DNA from: Chara braunii
Taxonomy: Eukaryota; Streptophyta; Charophyceae; Charales; Characeae
DNA length: 64,000 bases
Direction: 5' to 3'
NCBI GenBank assembly: GCA_003427395.1
Contig: BFEA01000076.1
Span: forward strand, 1,912,718 to 1,976,717
In this document: in pieces, positions 31,143-41,863 of the stretch
How positions within the stretch are numbered: the stretch's first letter is position 1
Layout of the letters: each line of letters opens with the position of its first letter
Position numbers and translations under genes: made by a program
The notes under the pieces: model-generated
Told to the model about the DNA's origin: nothing
Database searches by the model: none
Seen by the model: only the letters and a program-made list of their open reading frames with translations

Positions 31143-32320
31143 ATGACATGGGAGACACCTGAGACCCCTACACGATGGTTAGGCATCTTGATGACAAAAG
31201 AACGCTATGCCCCTCAAATGGCCCAAAATGTACTCGCCAAGCAAATTAACAAGCTGGGAAGGTGGGGTAACACCTTTACATCCTTGTTGGGCCGAGCACT
31301 AGCCATCAACACTTCTATTTTTTCAACGGTGTGGTATATGGCATCAATCTGGACAGTTCCGGATCATACAATCAAGGAACTTAACTGCAAAGCGAGAGCG
31401 TACCTGTGGTCGGGAGACCCCAACAAAGACAACTGTACAGTGTATACCAAAAATAGCCTGGCGCTACATCACAAGGAAACCAGCCAGAGGAGGTCTTGGT
31501 ATCATAGACCCCAAGCAGGAAACCAAAGCCTTACAATAAATGGGTAGTTAAACTATCGAGTAAACCAGGATCAGCTTGGAATAAACTGGCATGGGACAGT
31601 ATCAGGTGCCTAGCACCAACAGCCACTAATGACCAAGGAGTGGAGCCCAAAGACAGGGCACATAAATCAACGAAGATGAGCCTGTGCAGATGAATCCAGG
31701 GGCCCCACATCATATTGGACTGCATTGCTAAGGATGTGGCAGGAAGTCGTGCCGAAGAAGGTGGGTAGACCCAAATCCAGAGATGAGCTGTTGGGGAAAC
31801 CTCTGTTGCATAATCCGTGGGTGATGGACGAAAGTGACCACCCACTATCCCTTAAGCCTAGAGGAAGGAGATGGCTATCGTGGATTAAACATAGAATTTG
31901 GAAAGTGAGCCATCTGTGGGACGAGCAGAAAAAGGACTGGGTGACAGAACAGAATCTTGCCTCCCACCTCAAAGGTCGTCACCGACGAGACGAGAATCCA
32001 CAATCCATTATCAACTGCATCCCAGAAGGCTGGAAGGAGTTGTTGAGCAAAGCATCAACCTGGAAATATGGTGAATGGGGAGTGAGGGTGCAGGATCTAA
32101 CTCCCTCAAGGGCCTATCAATTCTCCCATAAGCAGCAAGGATCGGATACCCCGGCTGTGTTTACCTCTTTCCCAATTACCTCCTCAACGCGAGAACTCCC
32201 ATCTATTCTGAATAAGGATGTGGAAAGAACAGTCCTAAGCCCATTTGTGCTCAGAAAAGTAAGGAGTGTTGGGGTCATGGCCAAAAACAATTTTCAGAAT
32301 AGATACAGCGATTGAAGACT
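31143..32320 (+). pseudogene. LINE (non-LTR retrotransposon) ORF2 C-terminal fragment
   Basis: The frame 31143-31547 contains WLGILMTKERY, then a W..T..SLLGRALAINTSIFS stretch and RAYLWSGDPNKDN, the order seen downstream of the RT catalytic core in plant L1-type ORF2 proteins (thumb and connector region). The next block, GGLGIIDPKQETKA, is read in another frame (about 31490-31535), so there is a frameshift. A further frame 31725-32315 continues with Trp- and Arg-rich sequence of the same kind (KPRGRRWLSWIKHRIWK). The catalytic RT core, the endonuclease and a poly-A tail are not present, in line with 5' truncation and decay. No target-site duplication was found. Confidence 0.7.
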
Positions 32321-32439
32321 TGGAATTTGATCCAGCGGAGTGGGCTCGGACACCAGGCAGAAGCAGAAGTCTCAAAACGAAGGTTGTCATCCAGGAAAAC
32401 ACAGTCAAACTGGTGCGAGGATGTGAGTCCTCGGCAGGC
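32321..32439. other. Short spacer
   Basis: End of the LINE fragment to the first recognisable D-type LTR words; no other feature. Confidence 0.35.
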
Positions 32440-33300
32440 CTAAGGGGCCCCTTGAAGCATATGTGCCCGCCCTAAGTGAAGGCGGGCCTAACAAATCACG
32501 AGAGGCCCTTGGCTGTCAATTTCGCATTTGGGGGTCCAGGCAGTTTCGTCGCGACAGTTGGTTGAAGGGAAACACAGGCCGAGCAGCGTGGAACTCCCAG
32601 GCCTTCTAGGCCTTTCCAAAAAGCTCAGGCCCTGGGCCAGATTCGCAGCCTCATACACAGACAGTTGGGAGGCCCAACCGAACGAGGCCCAGTAGCTGCA
32701 TCAGAGGCGCAGCATCCTGGGGCCTACCGGAAGCTTCTGGGCCCAGGCCAGTCCAGCCAGGCTGCCAAACGAGGCAGGCTCTTTCCATATAGGAAAGAGC
32801 TCGCTGCCTGGCCAGGGCATTCGGGGACTTGCTGGCTGGCGGCAGCGCTACTGGAGCGATAGCTCGCGTGCTGGCTGCTGGCATTGGAGCAAGAGGCTGC
32901 GCACGCGCGGTCGTGTGGTGAAGCAGGGCGCTGCTAAGGGCAGCGCCATAGCCCAGCCTCCATAGCTGGCTGTGGGCTTGGACATACAGTGAGGTGCAGG
33001 GGTGGTCTTTGGGTGTACAACAAAGGGAGACGTGGGAGAGAATCAAGGGGGAGAGAGAAGGATGATGATGATGATGATGTGAGGGCACATACCTGGTATT
33101 GGCGATGGTTCTGCATGGGCGAAAGTACTTCGGGTGCTGCTGACATCAACAGTTGCATTGTCAATTCGTAAGCTAGTAGTCGCTGTGTAGGGAGTAGGCT
33201 GGGCGTCGAGCGCCAGGCAGGGATATAGAGACTGGATACATATGTTGGTGGTGGCGAGAGCAAGCTCTCATTGAAATTGACTTTCAGTGCTACGATTCTC
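32440..33300 (+). repeat. D-type LTR in opposite orientation
   Basis: The words cccgccctaagtgaaggcgg (32466 onward) and ggcctaac are the complement of the gcccgccttcacttagggca words at about 30774, and aagcttctgggcccaggcc and ccatataggaaag mirror 30350-30450. Hence a C/D-type LTR lies here in plus orientation. With the 29818-30880 LTR in minus orientation, the pair forms a large inverted repeat around the LINE fragment. The right end is approximate. Confidence 0.55.
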
Positions 33301-33522
33301 CATCGGTGTTATATTGGTGCAATGCTGCTTCCTGAACACTGTGTTACGATTTGGCTTTCAATGTGATTGTGCAATCTGAATATTGTCATCTCGATTCTGT
33401 TCACTTTCCTTGCACTGGGATACAAGCTACTCCTAAAGACAAAGGATCCTGATCCAACAATTAAAAACAGATGGCAGAAATTAATAGGTCAGGATGCTAG
33501 TCAGATCTCACAAATACCATGG
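33301..33522. other. Target sequence left of element A
   Basis: Non-coding A/T-rich sequence between the D-type LTR and element A. Its last four bases, atgg (33519-33522), match the four bases right of A's 3' LTR (62526-62529). Confidence 0.5.
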
Positions 33523-34911
33523 TGTAATGACCCGTCAACACACAGACTGAGAACACTGCTGATTTCTGAGTTCTGCTGCTGGAAAGGATGCCTTGCTGAG
33601 ATTCCCGCATTCTGCTGAGTTTGCCAAGTCTGTGTGTGTGCGTGCTTGAGGGTCTGCGTGCCTGTCTGAATGCTGGTTGGCCTGAGTGTGTGTGTGACCC
33701 GNAGGGGTACTTGCTTGCTTGAGGGCCCATAGGGCCAGTACTTACCCGTCGCCGTGACATTGAGGGTTGCAGAGGGGGAAAACACTCAAGTGGCGGAGCA
33801 CGAGGTCCGCGACACTTAGGGCAGCAGGAAAAACATTCAAGTAGCCAGTAGGCTGGTACTGCACCAAGTAGCAGTAGATGTGCCGGGTACTTGAGGCCGA
33901 GCAGAAGAAGACAAAGTTGGCATTTTTAGAGGCCCGGTAGCTGTAGGCTAGGTCTAGCGGGTACCAGTCCAACCAGTCTGACTCTAGGGCCTGTACGGGC
34001 AATATCAGAGTCTGCAATGATGTTTCCATTCAAAAGGGAGGTGGTACCGGTTGCTTGGGAGGCCGAGCAGCCTGGAAGTGGCCGCCCAAGAGGCAGGTAG
34101 GCCGCTATATCTTCGGGCTGAGCCAAGAGATCAGCCTCATTCTTCGGTGTGCAAGTTTGCGACGCACTGCTTGGAGCCCTGGCTTAAGGAGCGCTGGGCA
34201 CTACAGCGCTGCTGGGAGGAATGAGACCGGGAGCTCCCACCTCGGCTATGGTGGAGCTCTACTGGTAGGAGAAGGAGGGAGAAGAGGACCGAGGAGGAGA
34301 GTGGCGAGGTACCTACCTGGCTATGGTGGACACCATCTTCATCACCTTGATAGGCGCTGCATCTGGAAGGCCCCAGTTGGGGTAGTGCCGCACCAAGGAA
34401 GCTCAAGGCAGAGTCAGGCATGCAGCTTGATGAGCAGTGGCATAGCTGCTTTGTGTTGTCCTTTGGAAAGGAGGGCAGCGACATAGCTGCTTTGGGTTGT
34501 CCTTTGGACAGGAGGACAGAACCCTCAGTAGTCTGCAAAAGCCTTCACCTACATGAAGAGGAAGAGGAAGGATGGTCATGGCTATGGTGGACCTCATGTT
34601 GTGCCTGCAGTAGAGTAGGGATTTGGACATTGATTCTGGTTCAGCCATTCAACATTATTATTGTTATTTCTTGTTGTAATAAGAGGGGAGGAGATAAGGA
34701 GGAGGACAGTGATTGGTGAATGGCGAAGGAGAAGAGCATTATCATTGGTCTATGCTGGTGTACACCATCTTCTTCTTCTTTCCTTCTTCTTCTTCTTCTT
34801 TCTCTCTCTCTCGTCTCAAGTTGATTCATTTCTTTTTGCAATTTGAGTCCTTATGGACGGCATTGTACTTTCTGATGAATGTGTACTTCGGGATTGGCCA
34901 GGATCGTAACA
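33523..34911 (+). repeat. Element A 5' LTR
   Basis: It starts tgtaatgacccgtcaacaca and ends ggatcgtaaca, with the TG...CA ends usual for LTRs. The same start occurs at 41864 (3' LTR) and, reversed, at 29219 (A2); the same end occurs at 62525. It contains an N at 33702, short repeats of catagctgctttg, and a TTC run (about 34776-34800). The GA-rich 34680-34700 part is the site used by B in the other LTR. Confidence 0.9.
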
Positions 34912-34912
34912 T

Positions 34913-34924
34913 TGGTATCAGAGC
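34913..34924 (+). promoter_or_regulatory. Element A primer binding site (initiator tRNA-Met)
   Basis: The 12 bases tggtatcagagc directly follow the LTR end (one spacer base) and are complementary to the 3' end of plant-type initiator tRNA-Met. The site primes minus-strand DNA synthesis. Confidence 0.93.
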
Positions 34925-34956
34925 GGATTCTACTTGCTGGTGAGAGTTGACTTGCT

Positions 34957-35004
34957 ACCCTAACCCTAACCTAAGTGGTTGAGGGCGCCAGTTAGGGTTA
35001 GGGT
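34957..35004. other. Inverted telomere-like repeat: accctaaccctaac ... gttagggttagggt
   Basis: Two perfect 14-bp arms (34957-34970 and 34991-35004) with a 20-nt spacer form a hairpin made of two ccctaa/ttaggg units on each side. It lies 33 bp after the primer binding site in A's leader. The unit is the vertebrate/fungal-type TTAGGG and not the usual plant TTTAGGG. Confidence 0.85.
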
Positions 35005-36244
35005 TGGTCCGGTTGAAGGAAAGTGGGGCAGCGTGGATTGGGGAAGCTGCCTGCACCTGGTAGGGTAGTGCAAGGTCAACACTTGATCCCGCCAGGTTGT
35101 AAGAGTGTGAGATTGGGGCGGCGAGACACAAGGAGAGGCTTTGTGACGCAATTTGTGAGAGGCGACAGTGAGAGGCACCTACAACTTGAATCCGGACTTC
35201 AAGGAAGACATTGGGCTACTTTAGGGTTCCCCTCAAGTTGGCGAGCTTGAGGGTGGCAGCCATATCTGCACCTACAGATTGCAAGTTGCTGCTTTGGTCT
35301 TCAGCATCGATGGGGGATCCGGCGTTGTACTCTGGGTTAGAGAAGACCCTCTTAGCTGATAGGACACTAGTGTAGAGGTTGCTGATTGGGTCAGGAGGAC
35401 GATATGAGAGTAAGGTGAGTTCTACTTCATCTCGGAGCTCAGGCCACTCAAGTAAGTGTCGTGCACCTACGAGATGCCCATGAGTGTGTGCATGGTATTG
35501 ATGTCCTGATGGGATTGGACTTGGGTTTCTTCTCCTACTCCTCTGTGGTCTTGATTGTGCATGTGAGTGTGTGAACTGCTCACTTGATGAGTGGATGGAT
35601 GGAGTATCTTGAATGAAGCACCATATCTTTCTACAGTGCTTTGTCTTTTCATTTCTGAACGACTGTGGGTGGTAGGCTCTCTCTGAAGTTGAAATTCGTC
35701 TTTTTCGATACGGTAGCGGGGGGAAAAGTAGGTCCCTGTGGAACTCTTCTTGGTTGGGACCTGGCTACGACCTACCTGGGACCGATCGGGACCGATCGGA
35801 TCGGACCCAAACAAGAAGGGCCCCTTACGCCCAAATATGTTGGCGTGAGTTATTTTCTCTGTCTTGCTGGAAAACGGGGTTTTACCTTTGGAATAGAGCA
35901 CTCGCTGCCAAGGGGATCTCGGATGAGATATTTTACACACTCGCCTGCACAGTCCACCGCTTGGCTCGCACCTCATACACCACTCAATTCTCCATTGTAT
36001 CGTGAATGTCACTCTTTGCTTCGATTTGCTGTACGTTCACAGAACCGAGCCAGATTGAGCAAGAGAGGATCTCGTACTCAATCTGGCCAGGCTGGGCCGC
36101 TGGATCGAGACTCTCACCTTGATTATTTTATTTTTATCTTATCTTATGACTACTCTCCAGTCCGAATGAATTGCCACTCCGGCTAGGAGTTCTACCTTCT
36201 TTTTTGTGTGATTTTCAGTTTGTTTCTTTCGTTGGGTTCATTAA
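35005..36244 (+). other. Element A leader, no gene
   Basis: About 1.2 kb between the telomere-like hairpin and the first gag methionine. It carries only short frames. The words gggaccgatcgggaccgatcg (with a tandem gaccgatcgg) lie at about 35779-35798. Long leaders of this sort hold packaging and splice signals in LTR elements, but none is identifiable. Confidence 0.5.
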
Positions 36245-37983
36245 ATGCCCGCTTCTACGCGATCGCAAACAAAAGAGAGAGAGAGAAGAGAAAAGTTTTT
36301 GAGTGTTGCTCTTGAGGGAGTGAGGATAGGGAAGAGGAGTGTTCGTCCCAGTATTGTGAGAAAGTGCGAACCCCTCTTGAGACACTTGTTGACCCCCTCA
36401 TCCTCCATCATGACGTCGGCCGCAGAATGGAAGCTAAAAATGGACGCTGCCCCTGAGGCAGAAAAAGCGCAGTATCTACTCTTTTATAAGAAAGCATTGA
36501 AGAGGGAAGAGGAAGAGAAGGAGAGAGAAACGGGCGACAAAGTGAAGGCACATGAAGTTGTCTTCAACACCATGCCTGCCTTGACTGACACTGAGGTGGG
36601 AGAGAAAACCGTCCCAATCCTAAGGGCCTTAGTAGATGTCCGAGATGTTGAGGACCATACCCGGCCAACTCGCAAAGGTGTTTGAGGAACTCAAGAAGTT
36701 GCGCGAGGATATGACCCTGATGGCGCAGCAGCACCATGACCAGCTGCAACAATTTGCTAACATGCAGCCGACCCATATTGTCCTTCCATCAGCTTACCCT
36801 GCTTCTAATGCTGCATGTCAGTCCGTTCTTGCCCCTCTACCTATGTCTTCTTCTTCTTCTTCTTTGATTGTGGTCAACAGCCTATCCGGACCTGCAGCAG
36901 GTCCAAACCCCGTTGTTGTTGTTGTTGCTGATACAGTAGCAAGTGGCAATGCAGGGCATTCTGGAACTATTGCAGCCCAGAATTCGGACCCAGCAATCAC
37001 TGGTCCTAGCTGCAGCTTTCCCTACGTGGACAGGAAGGCGACACAAATTTCGTCTAAATATGACGGAAAATACGACATTGAGTCTTGGATCAGCTCTATG
37101 CAATCCTACTTCGATGTGTTGGGGACAACCCCGGTTACTCAGTTACCGGCCCTAGGGACCAATGTGGAACCCGCCGTAAGAGGCTTCTTAGAAGTCCAAG
37201 AAGTACAGTCAGGCTATAAGAGAATAGACCTGAACAAATGGTTGAAGGCTAGACCGATGGCCACACTCGGGGAACTCCTAATCAAGCAATATGCTGATCC
37301 ACATGCTGCAGCTAAAGCTAGACTTGAGCTTGACAAGCTCAAGCACAGCCAGTGGACGGGCACCATGCATAGTTTGCAGCAGTACGGAGATGACTACGTA
37401 GTCTTGCTTGGATGTGATTAAAGGTACGATTCCTTCTACTGTAACACATCGCCTGGGGCTCAGACTCGCGGAATATACAAATTGGCTTTCCCTCATGCAG
37501 GATTTAGTCAAGTTGGAGGCACAAGACCTACAGGGTGGATTGGGTGGCAAAAAGACCCCCAGCCGCAAACGGTTTCCAGGCAGCAACCGTTTTGCAGTGC
37601 ACGATCAACTTGAGGTTGACAAGGAGGCCTTGGCAGAGGACCCTTCTCTTGGTGACGATCAAGAGCAAGACTGCGAGGCATCTTGCTCTTCGTCAGCCCA
37701 CAAGTTTGACTATGTAGACGACAATGAAAAACTCAATGCCTTCACTAAGACTGCCAAGCACCGCAGGGGACCAAACCGAAACTCGATGAAGAACACTCTT
37801 CACCTTCCCAGGGGAGCCAAGCTTTCGTCTAAACCGGAGGATGCAGCAACCAAACCTTGGGTTTTTTACCTTCGGATTAGCGAAAGTGAATGGAAAAATG
37901 GGCTTAAGAGGAACGTTTGTCTGCATCCTGGGCACACAGTCGATAAGTGTTTTAGAATGCAGGGAAACCAGCAACGGGCGTAG
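36245..37983 (+). pseudogene. gag: Element A gag (two frameshifts, incomplete zinc knuckle)
   Basis: Three overlapping frames in order (36245-36685, 36636-37421, 37408-37983) make up one Gag of roughly 570 codons. The first is a basic, helical N-terminus (MPASTRSQTKERERREK). The second has a heptad-like segment (LAKVFEELKKLREDM), a Ser/Val-rich linker, and the capsid start YDGKYDIESWISSM. The third has the capsid end and the nucleocapsid at 37918-37950, CLHPGHTVDKC, in which the first Cys of CX2CX4HX4C is replaced by Arg. TAG follows at 37981. Frameshifts lie near 36640-36680 and 37400-37420. The product would form the particle and bind RNA; as it stands it cannot be made whole. Confidence 0.75.
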
Positions 37984-38171
37984 AGATGTTGTAAGCACAC
38001 TCTACCACACGAGAGGCTGAACCGATAAGCAGCGGTCCCTCCTCAGGATCTGATGTCATTCAACCACCTTCTCTTGATCCCCCTTCTTCTACCGATTCCA
38101 AGCCTGCAGCAAAGCCCATTCTATATGTTGAGCCTTGGGAGGAGTCTAGGGAGATCGACAACCACGCTCAC

Positions 38172-38530
38172 TTGCAGCACTGGGCTGAGATGAAACAGCA
38201 TTGTGCTCAAGGGATTGTGCAGCTGATTTTCTTCAAATTTCTCATTAACCACCCCTACCTCCGTGTCTTGGTAGATTGTGGTTCCACTGCAAATTTCTTG
38301 TCTCCACACGGGTTTCGCAAGGTGGGTTTGGGAATGAAGCAAGTGGAGTTGCAGAACCCTTGACAGACCCAAGTGGGCAACAAAGAAGTCGTCACTTCCA
38401 CGCGTGCAGTCAAAGGTGTGCGCACGACCTTTGACAAAGGAAAAATCGTCACCCACGCATTGAATGTCTATGTCCTCAACAAATGTCCCTTCAACGCAGT
38501 CCTTGGCTTGGGCTGGTAGCAGTCCAAATG
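38172..38530 (+). pseudogene. Element A aspartic protease region (stops)
   Basis: In frame 38172-38363 the translation has RVLVDCGSTANFLSP, which is the retropepsin active site with the catalytic Asp (38274-38276) kept and Cys in place of Thr/Ser. A TGA follows at 38361-38363, and the same frame then continues with conserved-looking sequence to FNAVLGLGW, the second retropepsin motif, before another TAG at about 38517. It would process Gag-Pol. The upstream 38000-38170 part is a linker with no motif. Confidence 0.7.
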
Positions 38531-38542
38531 TGTTAGGACAGA

Positions 38543-39727
38543 GTGGAAGGAGTCGTTGTTCATAGTGCAAGATGCTATGGGGAACGAACTTCCTGTCCTC
38601 TTGGACGAGAAGTGCGAGTCCCAGTGACTTTTCTCAATGCAATGCAACTCTGCAAAAAGTGGCACCGACGCAAGGAGGATGAGCAGTTGTATATAGCCTT
38701 TGTTCGTCCTGCCCATGTGCCCTTTGCTTTTGCGGCAAGTACTACCACTACTTTGCGTGATGGTTCTACTTCTAATACTTTTGTTTCTACTTCTTCACCA
38801 TCTACTTCTAGTCCAACTACGTATACTTCAAGTTCCGTTGTCTTGGCTGCTAGTTTGCATCATGATAGGCCATCACCTGATTCAGACCCTCCGCCTACGG
38901 CCATTCCAGCAAACATCCAAAGCCTTCTCAACCGATTCCCAGAGGTATTGGCCGGACCACGTGGGGTTCCCATGCGTTCGGTCAAACACAAGATCGAGTT
39001 GATCAAAGGCAATACTCCTCCAAAGGGCTGTGTGTACCGTATGGGATCCGGCGAGTTGGAGGAACTGCGAAGGCAAATTGATGATATGATTGATAGGGGA
39101 TGGATTACGCCTCGCGAGTCTGAATTTGGTGCACCTGTTCTGTTTGTCCCTAAGAAAGGAGGCAAACTCCGAATGTGTATTGATTATCGTGGACTTAACC
39201 GGATTACAAGAAAAAATGTTTATCCTTTGCCACAAATTGATGATCTGTTGGATACTGCTGGGGGGTGCAAGGTCTTCTCCAAGACTCGCAATGGGTTGTA
39301 CGAATTCAAAACTCGCACTGGATCTGTTGGATGCTACCACCAGATTGAAGTCAATCCTGCGGATCGGCACAAAACTGCATTGAAGACTTGCGATGGGTTG
39401 TACGAATTTACCGTTATGCCTTTCGGTCTCACGAATGCGCCAGCCACCTTCCAATGTCTCATGGACAAGGTCCTTCGCGAACAGATTGGTCGGTTTGTTG
39501 TTGTATATCTAGGTGATATTTTAATCTTCAGCAAAACAATGGAGGACCATCGGAGACATCTTGAGGAAGTGTTGAACATCCTCAAGAAAATGCAGCTCCA
39601 TCTCAACGTGGAGAAATCTCAGTTTGGGAAGGACAACGTTATCTACCTTGGGCATCCATTGTCTGCCGCAGGGCTGAAACTCGAGGCAACCAAAGTTGAG
39701 GTCATTCGTAAGTGGCACAACCCTTGA
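38543..39727 (+). pseudogene. pol: Element A reverse transcriptase with lost motif A and YLGD in place of YLDD
   Basis: The 394-codon frame is open and carries a long Ser/Thr-rich N-terminal segment, then the RT domain from about residue 115: [58 protein letters not shown]. The next block should be motif A (F-S-K-I-D-L..GYHQI), but between FSK and YHQI there is an insert of unrelated residues and no Asp. [13 protein letters not shown] is intact, and the catalytic doublet at 39506-39517 reads YLGD, with Gly for the first Asp. The thumb (IYLGHPLSAAGLK) follows. Two of three catalytic carboxylates are gone, so the enzyme cannot polymerise DNA although the frame is open. TGA ends it at 39725-39727. 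Confidence 0.88.
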
Positions 39728-39879
39728 ATGTCCGTGAACTGCGTTCTTTTCTTGGCCTTGCATTATGCTACCGGAAATTTGTGCCTCAATTCTCTATCAT
39801 TGCGCGTCCATTGTGAAGACTTACCAGCAAGAATGTATCTTATGCATGGGACGACGCTTGTGAGACTGCCTTTTGAGCC

Positions 39880-40308
39880 TTGAAGGAGGCTTTGGTGAGT
39901 CATCACGTGCTCCGCATTGCGGATCCCAAACTCACATTCTTAGTTGCTACGGATGCCTGTCAATACGGGATTGGCGCACTGTTGCAACAAGATGATGGTG
40001 ATGGCTTGCGTCCGCTCAAATATTACAGTAAACGCATGCCCAACAAAAAGGTAACCACTTCCACTTATATGCGTGAGCTCTATGCATTGCGCGAGGCACT
40101 CAACCATTGGAAGCACTATCTTTTGGGACGCCACTTCATAATCTTTTCAGATCACGAGACTCTGAAGTGGATTAAGGAGCAAGATACCTTATCCACTACA
40201 TTGACCTGCTGGTTGCATGAGATTGATATTTTTTATTATGATCTAAAACACAAGAAGGGCTGTTATAACCGAGTTGCCGATGCATTGTCTCGCCACCAGA
40301 GTATATGA
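39880..40308 (+). pseudogene. pol: Element A RNase H domain (open, catalytic residues kept)
   Basis: The 142-codon frame holds the four acidic positions of gypsy RNase H: LVATDACQYGIGA (Asp), TYMRELYALREAL (Glu), FIIFSDHETLKWI (Asp) and YNRVADALSRH (Asp). It is about the normal domain length. It is in a different frame from the RT because of indels and stops between 39727 and 39880, including TGA at about 39813 and 39871. RNase H removes the RNA strand during reverse transcription. A TGA ends the frame at 40306-40308, overlapping the start of the integrase frame by 4 bases. Confidence 0.85.
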
Positions 40309-41694
40309 CTTGCCTCGTGAACTCCTATGACCTCAGAAAGAAATTAAAGGAGGGTCTAGTTGAGCAAACTAGAAAGGATCCAGAGCTTAGTGTCATTCTT
40401 GAGCAGCTCAAGGCTGACACTGGTAGTCAGCCTGATTTCCACGAGTGTGAGGGTCTGTTGTTCCGACGTTATGGGAAGCATGACTGTTTGTGTGTAACCA
40501 ACCATGACCCCCTCCGCACCTACTTCTTGGATCTGGCTCATGGTTGGAGTGGACACTTCGGTTTGAGAAAACGTATAGCAGTTTACTGCAACAATTTGAT
40601 TGGCCTAGTATGAAAGGGTAAGCACACAAGTTTGTGGTTGAGTGTGAAGTTTGTCAACAGATTAAGCCATCTAGGCAAAAGCCCTATGGACTACTTCACC
40701 CCCTACCTATTCCTGATGGTCCCGAAGAGTCAGTTTCAATTGACTTCACGGATATGGGTAAGACAAGTAGGAATGGGTACTCATATAAGTGATGGTGATC
40801 GTTGACCGTTTTTCAAAATTCTTGAATCTGATTAACTTGCCACCTCATGCCCCAACTAAGCTTGTAATCCAAGAGTTTAATAAGCAGTACATTCTGGAGT
40901 ATGGAACCCCGAAGACTCTTGTGAGTGATCGGGATACCCGGTTCATTAGCTCAGATTGGAAGGACTTTCCCACCCAGATCTACGATATGAATCTCAACTT
41001 CTCAAGATGACATCTGGCCGTCATCCGGAGGCCAATGGCATGGCTGAAAAAATCAACCAGACCGTTACTCAACTTTTTCGCGCTCTTATCATCCCCGATC
41101 GAAACACGTGGGATGTAGAATTGCCCATTGTGAGGGGGTTGTACAACAATTCCATTCACTCTTCCACCGACACGACACCAAACCTGGCTATAGTGCCATT
41201 TACGATCACTTGCTCAAAATTGTTGTGGCGGTCACTAACAAGTGTCGGGAGGCCATGATTAAACACGCTAATAAAAAGCGCCAGTGTGCACCATTAGAAG
41301 TGGGAAGTTATGTCTGGGTCAAAATGTCTGAATTTTCCTGAAGAAGAGGGAGTGTCGCGTAAACTCCTCCCTCTCTATTATGGCCCATGGCGGGTGTTGA
41401 AGGTAGTGGGCAATGATGGATTTGGCCCTTCCTACGTGATCAATGAGCCACCCTATCGGCGCATGTATCCGGTCTTTCACGCATCCAAACTGTTTCCGTA
41501 TCGTGCTCCTGGTTCCTTACCCTATTGTGACCCTATGATCCCTCGTCCTATCGATGGCGGTCATGAGATCGACAAGATTGTGAGTCATATCGGTAAGGGG
41601 CATAACAAACAGTACCAAGTTTACTTTCTATATCACCAACTACATGATTTGTACTGGATTTCCAAGAAGGAATTGTTGTAAAGCGCACCCCCAG
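40305..41694 (+). pseudogene. pol: Element A integrase (frameshifts and stops)
   Basis: Five frames in succession cover the integrase. The N-terminal zinc-binding region has LAHGWSGHFGLRKR (HX4H) and, after a frameshift near 40610, ECEVCQQIKPSR (CX2C). The DDE core shows Asp in EESVSIDFTDM (about 40728-40760), Asp in LVSDRDTRF (40920 region, frame 40789-41010), and Glu in MTSGRHPEANGMAEK (frame 40956-41258). The C-terminal fold follows (GSYVWVKMSEF; LLPLYYGPWRVLKVVGND in frame 41310-41681), then HEIDKIVSH and LYWISKKELL. The TAA at 41679-41681 and a TGA at about 41710 stand where A2 has sense codons. All three catalytic residues survive but no frame is whole. Confidence 0.82.
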
Positions 41695-41863
41695 TAATCA
41701 AGGCCTATGAATGACAAATTGATACACAACCAAAGATCACTGCGGCTCTCACGGCTACAGCATGCTTCCGATCCCTCGTTGCCATATTCGCCTTTGATGC
41801 GTTTTGTAGGGACTCTGAGTGAGTTACTCGCTCGAAGGGACCTTGCTCTTAAGGGGGGGGTAG
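41695..41863 (+). promoter_or_regulatory. Element A 3' untranslated end and polypurine tract
   Basis: The tract aaggggggggtag (about 41851-41863) abuts the 3' LTR start. It primes plus-strand synthesis in LTR elements. The remaining ~150 bases are the decayed end of pol and match the A2 copy. Confidence 0.8.
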
